From the NCBI GenBank assembly GCA_002383415.1, contig DFYU01000112.1:1-14994 (forward strand): DNA of 14,994 bases. The letters run 5' to 3'. Positions within the stretch are counted from its first letter, which is position 1; every line of letters begins with the position of its first letter. The notes beneath the pieces were generated by a model, which had not been told where the DNA came from, made no database searches, and saw only the letters and a program-made list of their open reading frames with translations. The stretch is from Geobacter sp. UBA4074 (GTDB lineage: Bacteria > Desulfobacterota > Desulfuromonadia > Geobacterales > Pseudopelobacteraceae). Made by a program: the position numbers and the translations under genes. Below, piece after piece: positions 1 to 6,217 of this stretch.

Positions 1-810
1 CTGGCCATGCTGCAGCGCAAAACCCTGGAAGAACGCAAGACCCTGCCGGGGCTCTCCCCGGATCGGGCCGACATCATCGTGGCCGGTGTAGCCCTGGTGG
101 ACTGCATGATGGACTACTTCGGCGCCAACTCCCTGCTGGTGAATGGCCGCGGTATCCGCGAAGGGGTGATCCTGCAGGCACTGCAACGTCACGGCCTGGC
201 CCGCCAGACATCAAACCACCGCACCTGGCGCGATGCCGTACTGGAGTTCGGCCATAGCTGCCAGATCGAGGAAGGGCACGCCCTGCAGGTCTCTCGGCTG
301 TCGCTGGCGCTGTTCGACGACCTGGCCAAACCCTGCAACCTGAAGAAACGTGAGCGGGTGGTCCTTGAAGCGGCGGCCCTGCTGCACGACTGCGGCGCAT
401 GGATCAGCTACGAGAGCCACCACAAACACTCCTACCACCTGATCCGCCACGCCGACCTGTTTGGTCTGACCCCCCGTGAGCGGGAACTGGCGGCGCAGAT
501 CGCCCGTTACCACCGCAAGGCGCTGCCCAAGAAAAAACACGAGCCGTTCCAGAAGCTGTCCGCCAAGGAGCAGGGGCTGGTCAGCCGGCTGGGCGGCATC
601 CTGCGGCTGGCCGATGGCCTGGACCGACGCCGCTGCAGCGCGGTAGAGCAAATCAGCTGCCAGCTGCAAGACCGGGTTGCCCGGATCGGCCTGAGCGGCT
701 CCGACGACCTGGTAGTGGAGGTGTTTGGCGGCAGCGCCAAGAAAGAACTATTCGAGAAGGCCTTTGATCTGCAGGTAGTCTTTGCGGTGCAACCGGAGGC
801 CAGGGGGTAA
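1..810 (+). CDS. ppx: Exopolyphosphatase / pppGpp phosphohydrolase (Ppx/GppA family), C-terminal part
   Basis: The reading frame is open from the first base of the window, so this is the 3' part (269 codons) of a longer gene; the ATG at 7 is an internal Met. Family members hydrolyse terminal phosphate from polyphosphate and/or pppGpp in the cytoplasm. What is visible is the end of the actin-like phosphatase fold (LPGLSPDRADIIVAGVAL followed by VNGRGIREGVIL, close to the E. coli Ppx/GppA pattern). After it comes the HD-like helical domain with ALLHDCGAWISY, a His-rich stretch (ESHHKHSYHL) and YHRK. The catalytic N-terminal half lies outside the window, so Ppx and GppA activity cannot be told apart. 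The stop at 808-810 is 3 nt before the next start, and its last codons (GCCAGGGGG) supply the ribosome binding site for that gene, so the two are co-translated. Confidence 0.93.
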   Translation: MAMLQRKTLEERKTLPGLSPDRADIIVAGVALVDCMMDYFGANSLLVNGRGIREGVILQALQRHGLARQTSNHRTWRDAVLEFGHSCQIEEGHALQVSRLSLALFDDLAKPCNLKKRERVVLEAAALLHDCGAWISYESHHKHSYHLIRHADLFGLTPRERELAAQIARYHRKALPKKKHEPFQKLSAKEQGLVSRLGGILRLADGLDRRRCSAVEQISCQLQDRVARIGLSGSDDLVVEVFGGSAKKELFEKAFDLQVVFAVQPEARG

Positions 811-813
811 ACG

Positions 814-1632
814 ATGCAGCCGACCCGTTTTACGGCCTTTGCGCTGGATGGCGAACTGGAGCTGAACCGGCTGGCCGGCCGGCTGAACATCAGCCGCAAA
901 TACCGCTGGGAAGAGCCGATGCGACTCAACCCGGTCACCCTCACCCCCAGCACCGACGGCGACAGCCTGCAGGTCTACCTGTATTCCTTTGGCGGCCTGG
1001 TCTTTGTGAATGGCGATGACGAGCTGGTGGGACGTTTTCTGGAGGGGATCGGCCACTACGCCGAGACCCTCAAAGGCAGACCCCAACTGCGCTACCGTGA
1101 GGAATACCGCCTGGAGATCGAGCCGCAGCGGCCGGCGTCGATCAGCAATGATGCCGCGCTGCTGCCGGCCTTCAGTCAGGTCAGTCAGGATATCATCTGT
1201 CTGGTGCTGGCCCAGTCGGTGGCCCTGGAGCGGATCGAGGAGCACACCGACGCGGTGCTGGACGAGGTGGAGGGGCTGATCGCCCAGCTGAAAAAGGGCA
1301 AACTGGAGCTGCCCGATCGCGACCTGGCCCGGCTGGCCTCCACCGTGCTGGGCTTCAAGTACGCCTCAGTGGCCCAGATCATGGTGTTGGACAAACCGGA
1401 CATCACCTGGGACAACGCCGAGGCCGAGCGCTTCTATCTGACCATGGCCGGCCTGTTTGAGCTGCGGCCCCGCTACCAGGAGATCAAGCATAAATCCGAG
1501 ACCCTGTTGGATGTGAACGAGGTCTTTACCAGCCTGTCCCACGCCCGCCGCTCGGCCCGGCTGGAATGGATCATCATCCTGCTGATCGCCTTCGAGATTG
1601 TGATGACCCTCTGGGAGAAATTCTGGGGTTGA
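814..1632 (+). CDS. RMD1/YagE family (DUF155) membrane-anchored protein
   Basis: A 272-residue protein of the DUF155/RMD1 family. In fungi, RMD1-like proteins are membrane proteins linked to mitochondria and sporulation; the bacterial members have no settled biochemical role. The N-terminal half (about 1-105) is a mixed alpha/beta region including LQVYLYSFGGLVFVNG. The middle is helical (ISNDAALLPAFSQVSQDII, then LAQSVALERIEEHTDAVLDE). The C-terminus carries the family's single hydrophobic helix at about 252-270 (WIIILLIAFEIVMTLWEKF), so it is a tail-anchored type with the bulk in the cytoplasm. The start ATG at 814 has AGGGGG 7-12 nt upstream inside the end of ppx. It follows ppx by 3 nt and converges on the thioesterase gene with only 16 nt between stops, so neither gene has an obvious terminator there. 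Confidence 0.85.
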   Translation: MQPTRFTAFALDGELELNRLAGRLNISRKYRWEEPMRLNPVTLTPSTDGDSLQVYLYSFGGLVFVNGDDELVGRFLEGIGHYAETLKGRPQLRYREEYRLEIEPQRPASISNDAALLPAFSQVSQDIICLVLAQSVALERIEEHTDAVLDEVEGLIAQLKKGKLELPDRDLARLASTVLGFKYASVAQIMVLDKPDITWDNAEAERFYLTMAGLFELRPRYQEIKHKSETLLDVNEVFTSLSHARRSARLEWIIILLIAFEIVMTLWEKFWG

Positions 1633-1648
1633 TCTTCGATACGGCTCG

Positions 1649-2692
1649 CTACAGCAGCGTGTAATGCTGCTGCATGGCGCGGTGGCTGCGGTAGGCAGCC
1701 AGGTAGCGCGCATCCTCGGCATAGGTGCCGGGATAGATCGGCGGTACCGGCTGGTGCCGCTGTTCACGATCCACATTCACAAAGGTGAACAGGCAGGAGT
1801 TGGAGAGCGCCTTGCTGGTACGATCACGGCTGATCCGCTCAATACTGGCCTCAACGCAGATAAAACTGTCGCTGGTATAGACCACCCGGCAGGTGTAGTG
1901 CAGCTTATCCCCCAACCGCACCGGATGAAAAAAGTTGATCCGGTTGACCGCCGCGATGATCGGCCGGTGCGGCGCGATCAGCTCGGCGCAAATCGCTGAC
2001 AGTTCGTAGGCCCGGCGGATGATGTAACCGCCGAAGATACGATGGGGCACATACTCCTGCTCCGGGTACATCCGCTCCCAGCCATCCACCACCAGCCGAT
2101 CCGCCTTTACCCCGTTAAAGCCCGCTTCATCCTGAGCCGTATGCAACTGTTGCAGCAGCTGATACTCTTCGCGGCTGGGCGGCTCCTGCTGGGCTGCCTG
2201 CTGCTGCCGGTACTGTTCCCGCTCCTGCACCGACTTTTCGGCCCGGAGCCGTTCCAGCTGATCCTGATACTCCAGCGGCGGCAGGGTCCGGCTCTCCTCG
2301 GCCGCCTCACCCCCACGGGCCACCATGGTGAAGTAGCAGGAGGCGATATGGGTAGCCGGATCGCCGACATGCTCCACCCGCATCCCCACCACCATCGATG
2401 AGCGGCCCACATGATTGATCCGCGCATCGATCTGAATGTCCCGACTATTATCGACCACATGACGCACAATGATGTTGTCGATGGCGGCAGTCACCACCTT
2501 GGCGTCGGGGTGGGCGCGGCGGGCGTAGCCCAGGGCCACCTGTTCGGCCATGATGTCCAGATCTTCCAACAGCAGTCCGAACCTGAAGTTACCGACAATC
2601 GGTTCATCAACCACCAGATAACGCCGTTGAGCCGCCGCATCGGTGGCCAACGGGATCGTCTTGTAAAGCGAGGTCTGCTGAGGTGTCGTCAT
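1649..2692 (-). CDS. Two-hotdog acyl-CoA thioesterase (ACOT9/BFIT-like)
   Basis: Predicted to hydrolyse acyl-CoA to free acid plus CoA. The 347-residue chain has two hotdog domains. The first is about 28-140, with GNFRFGLLLEDLDIMAEQVA (a GN..R.G.LLEDLD signature) and INHVGRSSMVVGMRVEHVG. A charged, Gln-rich probable coiled-coil linker lies at about 148-185. The second domain is about 195-320, with HRIFGGYIIRRAYELS and VNRINFFHPVRLGD. This tandem layout matches acyl-CoA thioesterases of the ACOT9/brown-fat-inducible type rather than the single-domain YbgC or PaaI types. The frame is open to an ATG at 2719, but I chose ATG 2692 because GGAGG lies 7-11 nt upstream of it and a candidate promoter places transcription start close to it. 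It lies 115 nt downstream of the cyclase gene on the same strand, and the chain-length specificity is unknown. Confidence 0.85.
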   Translation of the reverse strand: MTTPQQTSLYKTIPLATDAAAQRRYLVVDEPIVGNFRFGLLLEDLDIMAEQVALGYARRAHPDAKVVTAAIDNIIVRHVVDNSRDIQIDARINHVGRSSMVVGMRVEHVGDPATHIASCYFTMVARGGEAAEESRTLPPLEYQDQLERLRAEKSVQEREQYRQQQAAQQEPPSREEYQLLQQLHTAQDEAGFNGVKADRLVVDGWERMYPEQEYVPHRIFGGYIIRRAYELSAICAELIAPHRPIIAAVNRINFFHPVRLGDKLHYTCRVVYTSDSFICVEASIERISRDRTSKALSNSCLFTFVNVDREQRHQPVPPIYPGTYAEDARYLAAYRSHRAMQQHYTLL

Positions 2693-2714
2693 GATCTGCC
2701 TCCGTTGGGCCACA

Positions 2715-2743
2715 GGCATATCGCCAGGCGATGTTTAAGGCAA
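2715..2743 (-). promoter_or_regulatory. Candidate promoter with palindromic operator for the thioesterase gene
   Basis: On the minus strand a -35-like TTGCCT (2743-2738) is followed by a 17-nt spacer and a -10-like TATGCC (2720-2715). Matches to the sigma-70 consensus are only 4/6 and 3/6. A perfect 13-bp palindrome, ATCGCC-T-GGCGAT (2732-2720), occupies the spacer and abuts the -10, the usual place for a repressor operator. The regulator is unknown. The promoter strength is guesswork; the palindrome itself is certain. Confidence 0.35.
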
Positions 2744-2807
2744 TTCCGGCTGTGCCATTGTTGGGGGGCCTGCTGTCTGGCGGCCCTGTGTCGGCGCAAG
2801 TCACCTA

Positions 2808-4808
2808 CTACAGGATTTCAATCCGGTTACGGCCATGATGCTTGGCCTGATAGAGCGCCGCATCAACCCGCGCCATCAGCTCTTCGGGGGTTTCTCCGCA
2901 GCGGTGGCTGGTTATCCCGAAGCTGGCGGTTATCTGCTGGTCCTCTATAAAAGAATGCTGTGCGATCATCTCCCGCAGGGTCTCGGCCAATACGGTTGCC
3001 TGATCCTGATCGTTACGGGAGGTAAGGATCACAAATTCTTCACCGCCCCAACGGCTGAAGATGTCATGGGTCCTGATCCTGCCTGAAACCAGCTCGGCAA
3101 CCTTCTGCAGCACCTGATCACCAACGGCGTGCCCCAGGCTGTCATTGATCTGCTTGAAATGATCAAGATCGAACATGATCAGCGTCAGTGGGGTGTTAAA
3201 ACGGCAGGCTCGCGCCATTTCGGCAAGCAGCAGGTTCTCGAACATCCGACGGTTGTAGATGCCGGTCAGAAAATCGATCCGTGCCTCAGCGGCAAGCAGT
3301 TCATTGGCCTTTTTCAGCTCTTCATGGGCACGTCGTCCGTCGATGATTTCCCAGGTGACATCGGCCAGGTACGAGACCTCGTCGACATCTTTGCTTGTGT
3401 AGTTATCGGGCTTGTTACCAACCCCCAGAATGGCCACGATCCGCTCGTCACGCATCACGGGCACTACGAGTTCTCGAATCACCGGCGCATGGCCCGGTGG
3501 CAGCCCTTTCTTGTTTGGCAAGGCAGCATAGTCATTATGGATCACCGGGGCACGGACATGCACACACTCAACCCAGACCCCGGCCTGCTTGACGTCGTAG
3601 TGGCTCCCATGTCCTTCGGCCTTGCAGTACTCCTGCAGGGTGCGGGTGGACCAGGCCTGCAGGGTCAAGGCCTGCTGGTCGGGGTCAACAAAATGATAAA
3701 ACCCCACCGGGCTCCCGCTGATACGGCATACCTCGTCAAGGGCAAACTGCAGCAGCTCGTCAACGGTATGCATGGAGGCATAGTCAAGCAGTTGGTAGCG
3801 CAGCTGCACCAATGCCTCAACCCGTTGCGCATTCAGCTCAGCCGCCGCCTGACGCCGGTGCAGCAGCAGGAGTCCTACCGCGCTGCCAAGACAGCCGAGC
3901 GCAAACAGGGTCCCCTGGAAAAACAACTCATTACGCCAGTTTTTGAGCACGGCAGCAGGGTTGCGGCTAATAATCACCACCAGCGGCTTATCCATCTTGA
4001 GGTCGGCAGGCTGGACGGTGAGCAGAGCAGCCATGCGGTTTTCACCGGTGGCGTAGGCGGTACCGGTGAAGTTGCTTTCCGGTCTCCCGCTCTCCCGGTG
4101 CAACGTAAACAGAGAGCCTGGAACAGCCAAGTTTTTGCCGGCCTGGCCTTCACGCTCGGGCATGGTCATGAAACGGATGCCGTCGCCGTGGTTGATCGTA
4201 TTCCACATGTCCGGAGCATACAGCGTTGATTGCAGAATCGTCTCGAAATAGCCGGGGGCCACCGATGAGGTCACCACGCCGTTGAAGCTGCCATCCGCTG
4301 CGGGGATCATTCGCGTGATATTGAAGGTATAGGCGTCCAGCACTGATTTGAACGGTGAAGAGATGAACAGAGCCTGCGGGTCGGGGTGTTGTTGCGGGGT
4401 GATGAAGTAGTCACGATGGCGGAAATTTTCCCCGATCAGCTCGGGGCGGCTGGAGGCGATAACTGTTCCAGCGGCATCGGTGAGGAAAAGGGTACGCATG
4501 CCCGGCATGGCATCAACCATACGAGACAAGCGCTTAATGGCCAAAGTGCGGTTTCGGGGGTCAGTCAACTGATCACGATCTGCCACGATCCCCTGCAGAA
4601 TACGACTGGTTGCACTAAGCTGATGCTCGATATTCCTGCCGATCACCCGGGCCTGGGTCATCAGTCGGTGTTGCTCCTGATCGATGACCCGTTGCCGCAT
4701 GGTCGCCAGATTGTAGCCCACCACGCTTCCCACAAAAGCAAGGCCCACCCCTAATACAAGCCAGTTGCGTCGTGCGCGCTGTTTAAGAGATTGGTTCTGT
4801 ATGGTCAT
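2808..4808 (-). CDS. Membrane diguanylate cyclase: periplasmic Cache-like sensor, GAF, GGDEF
   Basis: Makes cyclic di-GMP from two GTP in response to a signal. Layout of the 666-residue protein: TM1 at about 15-35, a periplasmic dCache-like region at about 36-294, TM2 at about 296-317, a GAF domain at about 345-495 and GGDEF at 508-666. The GAF contains GVWVECVHVRAPVIHNDYA and RELVVPVMRDERIVAILGVG. The active-site motif is GGEEF (588-592), and an allosteric I-site RTHD (579-582) sits exactly five residues before it, so product inhibition is expected. DLDHFKQINDSLGH (547-560) supplies the metal-binding Asp. The frame is open to 4922, but I prefer ATG 4808. The extra 38 residues before it are unlike a membrane-protein N-terminus, and a good promoter lies inside them. 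The ribosome binding site (GAGGG, about 13 nt upstream) is weak, so the start is the least certain part. Confidence 0.93.
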   Translation of the reverse strand: MTIQNQSLKQRARRNWLVLGVGLAFVGSVVGYNLATMRQRVIDQEQHRLMTQARVIGRNIEHQLSATSRILQGIVADRDQLTDPRNRTLAIKRLSRMVDAMPGMRTLFLTDAAGTVIASSRPELIGENFRHRDYFITPQQHPDPQALFISSPFKSVLDAYTFNITRMIPAADGSFNGVVTSSVAPGYFETILQSTLYAPDMWNTINHGDGIRFMTMPEREGQAGKNLAVPGSLFTLHRESGRPESNFTGTAYATGENRMAALLTVQPADLKMDKPLVVIISRNPAAVLKNWRNELFFQGTLFALGCLGSAVGLLLLHRRQAAAELNAQRVEALVQLRYQLLDYASMHTVDELLQFALDEVCRISGSPVGFYHFVDPDQQALTLQAWSTRTLQEYCKAEGHGSHYDVKQAGVWVECVHVRAPVIHNDYAALPNKKGLPPGHAPVIRELVVPVMRDERIVAILGVGNKPDNYTSKDVDEVSYLADVTWEIIDGRRAHEELKKANELLAAEARIDFLTGIYNRRMFENLLLAEMARACRFNTPLTLIMFDLDHFKQINDSLGHAVGDQVLQKVAELVSGRIRTHDIFSRWGGEEFVILTSRNDQDQATVLAETLREMIAQHSFIEDQQITASFGITSHRCGETPEELMARVDAALYQAKHHGRNRIEIL

Positions 4809-4872
4809 CGGTAGCTGCAAACCCTCGGCGATCGGTGGTGCGTAGCGTGGTGCCAATGTTGATCTGTACAGT

Positions 4873-4900
4873 AGTGTAGCAGTACCCGGCTGCTTTTCAA
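4873..4900 (-). promoter_or_regulatory. Candidate sigma-70 promoter of the diguanylate cyclase gene
   Basis: The minus strand reads TTGAAA (4900-4895, 5/6 to the -35 consensus), a 16-nt spacer, then TACACT (4878-4873, 4/6 to the -10 consensus). Transcription would begin near 4866, about 58 nt before the chosen ATG at 4808. This makes the upstream ATG at 4922 unlikely as the start. Confidence 0.45.
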
Positions 4901-4928
4901 GGTGGCCAACATAAATGATCATGGATTT

Positions 4929-4944
4929 GTGACCTGCCGGTCAC
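4929..4944. repeat. Inverted repeat GTGACC-tgcc-GGTCAC
   Basis: A perfect 6-bp inverted repeat with a 4-nt centre, lying 29 nt upstream of the candidate -35 of the cyclase gene and 75 nt upstream of the small plus-strand ORF. It has the size and symmetry of a site for a dimeric regulator. No run of T follows on either strand, so it is not a terminator. Which of the two genes it serves is not clear. Confidence 0.35.
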
Positions 4945-5019
4945 GGGATGGTGTCAATGCTGCGCTAGACTGTGCCCGTTGAGTAGGCTTGACCGTGTCT
5001 TGAAAAGATTGGGGGAACC

Positions 5020-5214
5020 ATGGCAATCGGTGAACGAACAGCAGACAAAGAGGCACGCATGCAACGCTCTCGCACCATCCTGGCCACACAACAGCGACCG
5101 GTCAGCTACAGCTGGGAAGAATTCATCACCCGTCTGGCACAGCTTGATGACCCCAGGCTGCGGACGTTTGGCCAGCAAGAGCTGGCTAAACTTTCCCGGC
5201 AACAGCGGAGCTAG
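5020..5214 (+). CDS. Small hypothetical protein (64 aa)
   Basis: I do not recognise this protein. The ATG at 5020 follows GGGGGAACC, an acceptable ribosome binding site. The product is soluble and charged (no membrane segment or Cys), with a predicted helical C-terminal half (SWEEFITRLAQLDDPRLRTFGQQELAKL). Alternative frames over the same stretch lack a comparable ribosome binding site. Its TAG (5212-5214) overlaps the TAG of mgsA on the other strand (5213-5211), so both end in the same CTAG. I found no convincing promoter. It is plausible but not proven as a gene. Confidence 0.5.
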   Translation: MAIGERTADKEARMQRSRTILATQQRPVSYSWEEFITRLAQLDDPRLRTFGQQELAKLSRQQRS

Positions 5215-5675
5215 GCACCTTGCTTAAGACGTTGGCGGTACTCCTCATAGTCAGGTAACACCCGGTCATAGCAATCATGGATCAGGCTTGACGAAATCAT
5301 AAAATCAGCCGTGGAGCGGTTACAGGCCACCGGGATATTCCAGACCACCGCGATCCGCAGCAGCGCCTTGACGTCCGGGTCGTGGGGCTGCGGCTCCAGC
5401 GGATCCCAAAAAAAGATCACTAGATCGATCTCACCCTCGGCGATCTTGGCGCCGATCTGCTGATCCCCTCCCAGCGGGCCACTCTGTAGCCGGGTCACCG
5501 CCAGACCCAACTCCTCCTGTACCAGGCTGCCGGTGGTACCGGTGGCACACAGGTCATGTTCCACCAACACAGCCCGGTTATAACGAGCCCATTCGATCAG
5601 GTCACGTTTCTTGTGGTCGTGAGCCACCAGGGCGATCCGCTTGCGGGGTTGCATGGTGATCGTCGTATAACGCAT
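5211..5675 (-). CDS. mgsA: Methylglyoxal synthase
   Basis: Converts dihydroxyacetone phosphate to methylglyoxal and inorganic phosphate, a bypass of lower glycolysis that in E. coli is strongly inhibited by phosphate. The 154-residue chain lines up with the E. coli enzyme with identical numbering at every key residue: His19-Asp20 (VAHDHKK), the ATGTTG phosphate-binding loop (44-49), SGPLGGDQQ with catalytic Asp71, FFWDPL with Asp91, and HDPDVKALLR with His98 and Asp101. The frame stays open to 5843 inside arsC, but ATG 5675 is clearly the start: it gives family length and has GGAGAG about 6-11 nt upstream. It lies 85 nt downstream of arsC on the same strand, probably in one transcript with it and the chemoreceptor gene. 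Confidence 0.97.
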   Translation of the reverse strand: MRYTTITMQPRKRIALVAHDHKKRDLIEWARYNRAVLVEHDLCATGTTGSLVQEELGLAVTRLQSGPLGGDQQIGAKIAEGEIDLVIFFWDPLEPQPHDPDVKALLRIAVVWNIPVACNRSTADFMISSSLIHDCYDRVLPDYEEYRQRLKQGA

Positions 5676-5760
5676 GGTTCGCTCTCCAGTCTTTGGTGCT
5701 GCCAGCCTACCGCGTTGTAACCCAAACCTCAACCCGGTTGTTACGCTGTCGCCCTGCCGC

Positions 5761-6195
5761 TCAGGCGTGGGCAATAATAAACTCGGCAACGGCTGCCTTG
5801 ATTTCGTCCCGGATAACCCTGGTGGCGGCCAACTGTTCCGCATGGCTGCCGCTCAGGGAGGACGGGTCGGCAAAACTCCAGTGCAGGCGCTTGGTGATGC
5901 CGGGAAACAGTGGGCAGCGCTCGGCACTGGCGCCGTCGCAGACCGTGATCACATAGCTGAACACCTCGCCACGCCGGTACAGTTCAAAGACATCCTTGGT
6001 ACGGTTAGCGGACAGGTCGTATTGCAGTTCCGCCATCACTTCCACCACCAGGGGGTTCAACTGCCCCGGCTCCAGTCCTGCGCTTTGAGCCTGGAAGCGT
6101 CCGGCCGCCATCTTGTTGAGAAAAGCCTCGGCCATCTGACTGCGGGCGCTGTTGTGGACGCAGACGAACAGAACTTTTTCGCACGGTATGCTCAT
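5761..6195 (-). CDS. arsC: Arsenate reductase, thioredoxin-coupled (LMW-PTP fold)
   Basis: Reduces arsenate to arsenite in the cytoplasm. The 144-residue protein has the low-molecular-weight phosphatase P-loop CX5R as C12-VHNSA-R18 near the N-terminus. The two further cysteines of the thioredoxin-dependent relay are present: C86 (ITVCDGA) and C94 (ERCPLFPG). FADPSS supplies the family's DP loop. With all three cysteines present it is an ArsC of the S. aureus pI258 type rather than a plain tyrosine phosphatase. AAGGAG lies 7-12 nt before the ATG. There is no arsR, arsB or acr3 nearby; instead it sits 22 nt after a chemoreceptor gene and before mgsA, so it is a solitary arsC outside an ars operon. 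Confidence 0.93.
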   Translation of the reverse strand: MSIPCEKVLFVCVHNSARSQMAEAFLNKMAAGRFQAQSAGLEPGQLNPLVVEVMAELQYDLSANRTKDVFELYRRGEVFSYVITVCDGASAERCPLFPGITKRLHWSFADPSSLSGSHAEQLAATRVIRDEIKAAVAEFIIAHA

Positions 6196-6217
6196 CGGGT
6201 ACTCCTTGCATGATGGT

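Noticed and set aside
3129..4229. Open frame of 366 codons on the plus strand
   Set aside because: Antisense to the diguanylate cyclase, whose domains and motifs are unmistakable; no recognisable protein features.
4809..4922. N-terminal extension of the diguanylate cyclase to ATG 4922
   Set aside because: It would enclose the best promoter and add 38 residues before TM1 that do not look like a family N-terminus.
5676..5843. N-terminal extension of mgsA into arsC
   Set aside because: The 56 extra residues are not found in the enzyme family, while ATG 5675 gives exact alignment with E. coli MgsA numbering and has a ribosome binding site.
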